Assembly (NCBI GenBank): GCA_024305405.1
Contig: JAKNDB010000075.1
Location: 248,001-312,000, forward strand
DNA: 64,000 bases
From: Dirofilaria immitis
Lineage: Eukaryota; Nematoda; Chromadorea; Rhabditida; Onchocercidae
Reading direction: 5' to 3'
The position numbers and the translations under genes are program-made. Below are positions 57,501-64,000 of the stretch, in pieces (positions within the stretch are counted from its first letter, which is position 1; every line of letters begins with the position of its first letter). The notes under the pieces were generated by a model. It was not told where the DNA came from. It did no database searches and was given only the letters and a program-made list of their open reading frames with translations.

Positions 57501-59107
57501 CATATATTTTGTGAGATTTTTTTTTTGGATTGAATTAAATAAATAAGGATAATAGCAGCGAATTTAATCAAATTTTAGCTTTTATCTTTGATAGAAATGA
57601 CTTTAACTACGGTAATAATTAATTAAAAATAATCTTTATTATATTATTTTTATTGATTTATTTATTATGAATTGAAAAAAGGCTAAAATAATTTTAAATG
57701 ATTGCTTCAATTATTTTATTCTTAAATAATAAACGAACATAAATAAAAATGTTTTCAGTGATATTTTCATGAAATTATTCAATAAATATACTTTAAATAT
57801 AATTCATTTTTCCCTTAATTTTTTTTTCAATCATTTGTTTTTCAAAATTTTCATAAAATATTTGATTTGATGATAGGAAAAAACAATCAGATATGGAATG
57901 ATTTCGATTAAATAAATAGAAATATCTGTATTTGAGATATAACATAAAATAACAATCCTGGAAATAATAATAATAATCTAAGAAATGTTTACGAATTATG
58001 ATGCGATTTTTAATAAATGAAATCTCGAATAATTGCGAAAACATAGATTAAATACTAATAACTATCAGATGTTAATGTTTACATTATTCATCTTACGAGA
58101 CAATAAAAATCATTTTTGATTTGTCGATATTTATTGATGCGATAGAGCAATCTAATTTCTTAAACATAAGCGATAAAATAATTTCGTTTTATGATTAAAA
58201 ATAACTTGAAAATTTTGATTTATTTTATCGATTCTTTTTAAAATACTTTTTCAATTTTTAAAAATATGCGTTGATTGAAATAGTTTGGTTTGTTTATTTG
58301 TTTATATTTTTAAAGATAATATTTATAATTTATTGTTGAAAAAAAAGAGAAAAAATTTTTAAATTATCAAAGAACAAATAAATATTTGAAATAAAAAAAA
58401 GAAATTTGAAGAAGTGACTAAGAAAATTAAAAATTTGCATTAACTTTAATAAATTTCAATGATAACTGTAACTTTTTTCATTGTTTCTGTATGTTAAATT
58501 GTATTCGAAATTTCTCTTCAAAATTTCTCTCGAGAATTTTCGAGATTCTTGAATAAATTTAATTTTTTGAATGTTTATTTATTTTTCTTATAAATTGGCA
58601 TTGAAAAAAAAGAAGAAAAATTTCTTATTTGAATAAATAGAGAGAAGAACTTTTATTAAATATTTTTAATTATAATATGTAATCTCAGGAATTCCTTTCT
58701 TAAATACTTATTCAATTTTAATTAAAGCTCGCAGCAGCAATTTTACAACAATCTCAACATGGACAAGCAATGAATGTATTTCCAAATTTTGCTCTTCCAC
58801 CATCACAATCATCATCATCATCATCCGTTATTGATACCAATAATTTTATTGCATCTGAAAATGGTCAAACACGGATTGTTGATACGATCACACCAATTAT
58901 TACTGATAATACAACTAGTAACAGTGATTATTTGGAACAAAAAATACCACCACCACCACCACCACCACCACCGCCACCACCGTCACAACCATCAACACTA
59001 GCACCACATACATTACCTTCAGCATTATCATCATCATTATCTAAATCTATTCCATCATCCTCATCACTATCATCAACAACAGCATCATCAACAACAATAG
59101 CAGCAGC

Positions 59108-59177
<70 letters not shown>

Positions 59178-60227
59178 TTAACATTAGCATCATCTGTTGA
59201 TCAGAAATTATTGTCCCAACAACGAAGTGATACAGAGAATGATGAAGAAGAATATCGGAAATATTCTCTTCAAACGGTTTGCTCTTTTATAAATATTCAT
59301 TTCTTTTTTTTATTTTTAATTTGAATGATTATACTTTCAATCGATGAATAACTAAGAAAATAAAAAGGAATCTCTGTTTATCAAAAAAATTTCTTACCGT
59401 ATTTCGATTATCGATAATATAATATTTACATTAATGCATACATTAATGAATATATGCTTATCATAACTAGAATGTTACATTTCTATACATTTGTTTGAAT
59501 TGATATATCTGATAATCTGTATACATGTCGTAAATGATAATATTTGATATCTTGTGATAGATGAAGCATTATTAGTACAATCATTTAAGAATGATTAATA
59601 TTTTTGATAAATTATTCCGATTTTTTTTTCAATTTACTCTCAAATCTAATATTATTTTAAATTTCGTCTCCTTTTTTTTTATTTTGACAATATTGATTAT
59701 TTATTCAAGTATTATTATATGGAAATTTTATTTTTCATAGGCCTCACAAAATAATTGGCCTGGTGAAAGTGATTGGATGGAAAATAAGAAGCATACACCT
59801 AATAAGGAATATACGATGAAAAATGGACATACTGAAGAAAATAGTACAGATGTTGAACCTATTTGGGTTATGAGGTATGAAAAATGTACTATAATACCGT
59901 ATATGTGTACCATATCATATATATTGATATTGATATTCTGCTTGTATACGATATATCTTTTAAGTATTATAAATATATGAAATGTATGCTTAATTAAAAA
60001 ACTTAATCCTAATTAAGTAATTCAATACTGGATTAATTAATTCGAAGAGAAATTTATTTATTGATAAATGAAGAGATGTAACTAATTGATTATTAATGCT
60101 AAATAAGTTTCTTATTTGCATATAATTGTACAACAAATAATAAATTAATCATTGATATTTTTAGATAATATAATTTTATAATTATTTGAATTAAGTTTTA
60201 AAATAAATTTTTAGAATTAGTAAAATA

Positions 60228-60258
<31 letters not shown>

Positions 60259-63200
60259 TATTATATTTGGAATAGTTTTTATATTCCAATAATTTCGTTT
60301 CATTTTATGATTTTTGTTTTCTTTTATTTCTATTTATCTTTCTTTTTCTTTTCTTTTTTATTCTCTATGATAATTAATTCATAATTAATATATGTATTTG
60401 AATTTTATTTAATTTATCGATTATAATAAATCTGTTTTTTTTTTTTTTGTTTCAGAGATTCATATTTGAAGAGGGTACAAAGAGAAGAAGAAAATCAAAG
60501 TAATGAAGAAATTATGGAAATGAATAAAAATGCTGAAAGTAAATAATCTATTATCAGTTTACAAATTTTTCTATCTTCTATTGAAATATTGCCAAATGAA
60601 ATAATTATATTTACAATATGCATTTGTACTTTGATTTATAATTATATTTAAAAAAATAATAATTTATACAAACTTTTTTTTTTTTGCAGAATTAGAACCA
60701 ACTTCAGATGAAGCAATTAATGAAACCGAAAGTTTATTATCAAAAGATGAACAAGGAGGTGATGATGAGATTAAAACGAAGAAAGGCTCAAAGAAGGAAG
60801 GTTTATATATTTTTTTTTTTTGTTCATTTGTTTCAATTTTTTCTTTTTATTAAATGCATATATCAAATTTTTCCACTCGAATAGTTAATTGATTGATTGA
60901 TTAAAATAATGAATGAAATTAAAATTGATTAATTAAATATATCAAATTAAACTCTTCGATACAGATAATTGATTGATTAAAAATTAAAGCTAATTAATTG
61001 AAAAATAAATAAATAAATAAACCTTAAAGTTTTATTTATTATTTATAATCTTTTGTTTTTGGTTTTTATTTTTTCAACGTTTTTTATTTATATATTTTTG
61101 TTATTAAATTTTGCAATTAATTTCGTGAATATTTGAATTGTTTTTTTTGAAAATTTTTTTTTTTTTAAATTAAAACAATATTGGAAGGCTTTACTTTTTG
61201 CAGTTATAGTGCATGAGCCAGCAGTATTAATTGAAGGTGTACTATTTCGAGCCAGATATTTAGGCTCAACACAATTAATTTGTGATGGACGACCAACAAA
61301 AGTAAGTCGTATGATGCAAGCACAAGAAGCTGTAGCTCGAGTTAAGGTTAATTTTAAATATTTTATTTTATTTTAATCAAAAATATTAAAAATTATTCAA
61401 ATTATTTTCCCCTTTTTTTTATAAATAATTTATAAACTGTTGAAAATAAAATATATCATTTTTTTAAGGCACCGGCAGGTGAAATTCAACCAAGTACAGA
61501 TATTGATTTATTTATATCAACAGAAAAGATTATGGTATTAAATACTGATCTTCAGGTTAGGCTGGATCATATAATATATTTTTTCAATTTATTCTATCTA
61601 TTTCATACACATAACGAATAATATTGTATTAAAATTGAAAATGGAATGATCAAAACCTCTTTATCTTTTTTTTTTTTGATATAAAAAAATCAATAAAATA
61701 AATGTGAAAGTTTGAATTCGATTTTTTTAATTGCTTTATAATACGATCAAATAATATCAATCATTTTCTTTACAAAATATAATTTCAATATTTGTTAAAT
61801 TGTTTCAGCGGATATCTGATACCGATGTTCGACAGGTATGTTCAAGAAATTGAAAAACTTGTTTTTTTTTTTTTTTATTTAAAAATAAATTTTTCTAACT
61901 GATAGTCTATTTTGCATTATAATACTTTCTTTTCATGGTTTACTTCTCCAATTTTTTTTCATATAAAATATTACAAAGATCATATATAATCCTGGAACCT
62001 TTTCTAGGCTCGAAATTAGATATTGATCTAGGGATCAAATAAGATTATAACAGCAGAATTAGTTCATATTTATTGCTAATATTTTTAAATTTTGTTAATA
62101 TTAAATGAATCGAAAATAATTAACAGAAATTTCTATGCTTATATTAAAGAAATTTTAAGATTTAAAATTTTTATAAACATATCATATCATTTTAATCTAT
62201 TATTTTTATCACATCAACATATCAATCATTTATTAAAACGGAAATTTTGATCAATATTTGCATATACATGAAAATATATATATATATATTAATAATTAAT
62301 TCCATAATTTTATCGATCCATTAAATAAATCATTGTTATATAGGGAATGCTTGAGGAGGAAATTATCAAACGAATTTCATAAAATAAATAAATATTTCTT
62401 TTTTTTTTATTAGATAAATTATCATCACAAATTCATTTCTTATTTCTTATATATATTCTATATCTAAAATATACACATGTAATGAATTATCCATCCATCG
62501 TATTAATAATATATTAATTAAATGGAAAAGAGAGAAATTTTTATGCATACAATTTATAGGAATTTGAAAAATTTTTCTCAAAACATAATATTTTTATTTG
62601 TAAATTATTATTATCTTAGCAAATATTATAATATAGTATTGTTGTTATTTTGTTAAATGAATTTCCAATTATTAATTCTGATTAATTCTTCATTTTAATT
62701 TCATATATATATTCCTATATTTTACATTAAATAGAAATTAGAATTAACTGAGATTTTAATTTTCATACACATTTAGTAATGTTATTTTTAAGGAATTTCG
62801 AGGAATTTTTTTGAGGAAATTCTAAATTTTACGTTATTGAAATAGTTATAATTCTAAATACTATTTAGTGTAATTATTTTATCGAATCAATTAGCTTATT
62901 ACTTTCAAAATATATAATTCTAAAATATGATAATATATTCATTTCCCGAAATCTTCGAGATTTAGAAATTGTTTATTCATTTTTTTTTTGTATTAATCGA
63001 TATTTTTTGTTTATAATCTATTCGCATAGAAGTTTTGAACTTAAATTATATTTTAGGAAAAAAATCTGAAATTTTTTTCGAATATTTCTCTGTTAATTTT
63101 TTACAAATTTCCGTTGTAAATTGCTTGTCATATTTTAATGACTAGTTTGTTGAGCGATTATCGGTAAGTATTGTTATATAATTTTGATGATAAAATGATA

Positions 63201-63343
63201 ATCTTTCTTTTATCTTTTTTATAGGATATATTAATGGATCATGCGTTACGGACGATATCGTATATTGCTGATATCGGTGATCTGGTTGTTTTGATGGCAC
63301 GCCGAATATCACAGTCATCTAAGGAAGAATCTTTTACTATAAG
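48540..63343 (+). CDS. lin-10: LIN-10 / Mint (X11, APBA) adaptor, 3'-partial
   Basis: Fifteen exons visible: 48540-48901, 50493-50648, 51835-51976, 52365-52426, 52660-53043, 53810-53928, 55369-55892, 58728-59276, 59741-59874, 60456-60538, 60690-60800, 61204-61346, 61469-61555, 61809-61835 and 63225-63343. The first confident exon needs one base from an upstream exon. The N-terminal part is low-complexity: Ser/Gly run, poly-Gln with His/Arg (55550-55640), poly-Ala, 12 Pro and a long poly-Thr/Ala. Next comes [20 protein letters not shown], then the PTB domain: [53 protein letters not shown], then [20 protein letters not shown]. The rest of PTB and the two PDZ domains are off the right edge. LIN-10 works with LIN-2 and LIN-7 in basolateral receptor sorting and in glutamate receptor trafficking. 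Frame breaks occur at A-runs (52757-52764 and 53817-53823) and perhaps near 55861-55866. Because PTB is intact, assembly error is likelier than decay. Confidence 0.93.
53990..54160. repeat. GTAT/TG microsatellite in a lin-10 intron
   Basis: About 170 bases of GTATGTATG, TGTGTATG and (GT)n, starting some 60 bases after the 53928 exon end. The Cys/Val/Tyr-rich open frames over it are artefacts that extend the real exon. Confidence 0.92.
55551..55640 (+). repeat. lin-10: CAA/CAG array coding the LIN-10 poly-Gln tract
   Basis: Mixed CAA and CAG codons with single CTG/TTA (Leu) and CGA (Arg) breaks, in frame inside the 55369 exon. It gives Gln runs of up to seven. The mixture of synonymous codons argues that this is a maintained protein feature rather than pure slippage. 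Confidence 0.85.
61204..61555 (+). other. lin-10: PTB domain exons of lin-10 (first half)
   Basis: Exons 61204-61346 and 61469-61555. They encode the opening strand and helix of the PTB fold ([11 protein letters not shown] is the classic PTB first strand) and the following strands up to VLNTDLQ. The fold continues in the exon at 63225. In Mint proteins this domain binds YENPTY-type tails such as that of APP. Confidence 0.92.
61809..61835 (+). CDS. lin-10: 27-base microexon inside the LIN-10 PTB domain
   Basis: TTGTTTCAG, then nine codons reading RISDTDVRQ, then the donor GTATGT. Both flanking junctions are phase 0, so the exon can be included or skipped without changing frame. Skipping joins NTDLQ to DILMDHALR. 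That matches without a gap the human Mint order as I recall it (NADTQ then ETMMDHPLR), so the nine residues are an insertion. Confidence 0.8.
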
Positions 63344-64000
63344 GTATGAAATCTTTCTAATTAAATTTATGTCTAATTAATTAAATTATATTTGTTAAGA
63401 ATTACTTAAGTGCTTTTTTCTAATTGATATAAATTACAATTTATATAAATAACTAATTGATAAGGAAGGTTAAATTTATGCTGTTTATCAATGATGATAA
63501 TATGAAGATTAAATGATGATATGAAAGCTAAAAATGTTTTTGAATTTTTTTTACCAAATAATTTAATTTATAGATTATTTAATGATTTTAAATTTTGAAT
63601 TTGAAAAGTATACTTTTTAACGTATAACAGATTTGTTCATTATTTTTCTTTCTAATTTCATTAATTAATTCGAATTTTATTATTTGTTAAAATAGTATCG
63701 AATTCAAATTTAACCAATTTAATTATATAATTAAACATTTTTGTATATTTAATCTAATGGTTTTTTATTAATTTTTTATACAATAATTTCTAATATACAT
63801 AAACGAAAAAAAGCGATTTTTTTTGAAAATTATGTTCATTTAGTCGATAATTTACTATTGATATTTTAAATAAACAAATGAATTATTCTCAATTTTATCA
63901 TTTTATTATTGATAAGTTGATTAATTACTGATAATATAAGTTATAATTTAAAGGAGAAAAGAATAAGTTGGTAGAGAATTGTTAAAACTATTATTTTAAT
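63344..64000 (+). other. lin-10: lin-10 intron running off the window
   Basis: Begins with donor GTATGA after ACTATAAG. No acceptor with a following Mint-like exon is seen before the edge, so the next PTB exon lies outside. Confidence 0.75.

Overview
The window is eukaryotic, nuclear and very AT-rich. Genes are split into many short exons with GT..AG introns, often ending TTTTCAG or TTTATAG. Introns and intergenic spacers are crowded with microsatellites and minisatellites. The recognisable proteins are a LIN-10/Mint adaptor, a MAU-2/SCC4 cohesin loader, a CPPGG-type insulin-like peptide, a C-type lectin and a nematode-style four-helix membrane protein. Together they point to a nematode. Large introns and extreme AT content would suit a spirurid/filaria-like clade III worm, but the species is not determined here.

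Layout. 220-947 (-): three exons of a C-type lectin domain gene whose ends are not seen. 5948-11032 (-): a complete six-exon gene for a 210-residue four-helix membrane protein. 11033-21838: about 10.8 kb with repeats but no gene I can support. 21927-24145 (+): a complete three-exon insulin-like peptide gene. 24722-31817 (-): a complete twelve-exon mau-2 gene (598 aa), tail to tail with the insulin gene. 31818-33941: a spacer, probably the divergent promoter region, with a 37-bp tandem repeat. 33942-34153 (+): a possible leader exon of lin-10. 34154-48539: about 14 kb of repeats, including a near-pure ATT array of about 2.15 kb. 48540-63343 (+): lin-10, a long low-complexity N-terminal part followed by the start of the PTB domain. 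The rest of PTB and both PDZ domains lie beyond the right edge.

mau-2 and lin-10 are also neighbours in C. elegans (from memory C09H6.3 and C09H6.2), so this looks like an old conserved linkage. The genes do not form one pathway: MAU-2 loads cohesin in the nucleus (and affects axon guidance in C. elegans), LIN-10 sorts membrane proteins in neurons and epithelia, and the insulin-like peptide is a secreted ligand.

The most notable points are a 27-base in-frame microexon in the PTB domain of lin-10, at least two single-base frame breaks at A-runs in the lin-10 exons (probably assembly errors), the giant ATT array, a doubled 10-bp palindrome upstream of the insulin gene, and an isolated G-quadruplex-like block. 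I saw no clear virus, transposon ORF, rRNA, tRNA or CRISPR array.
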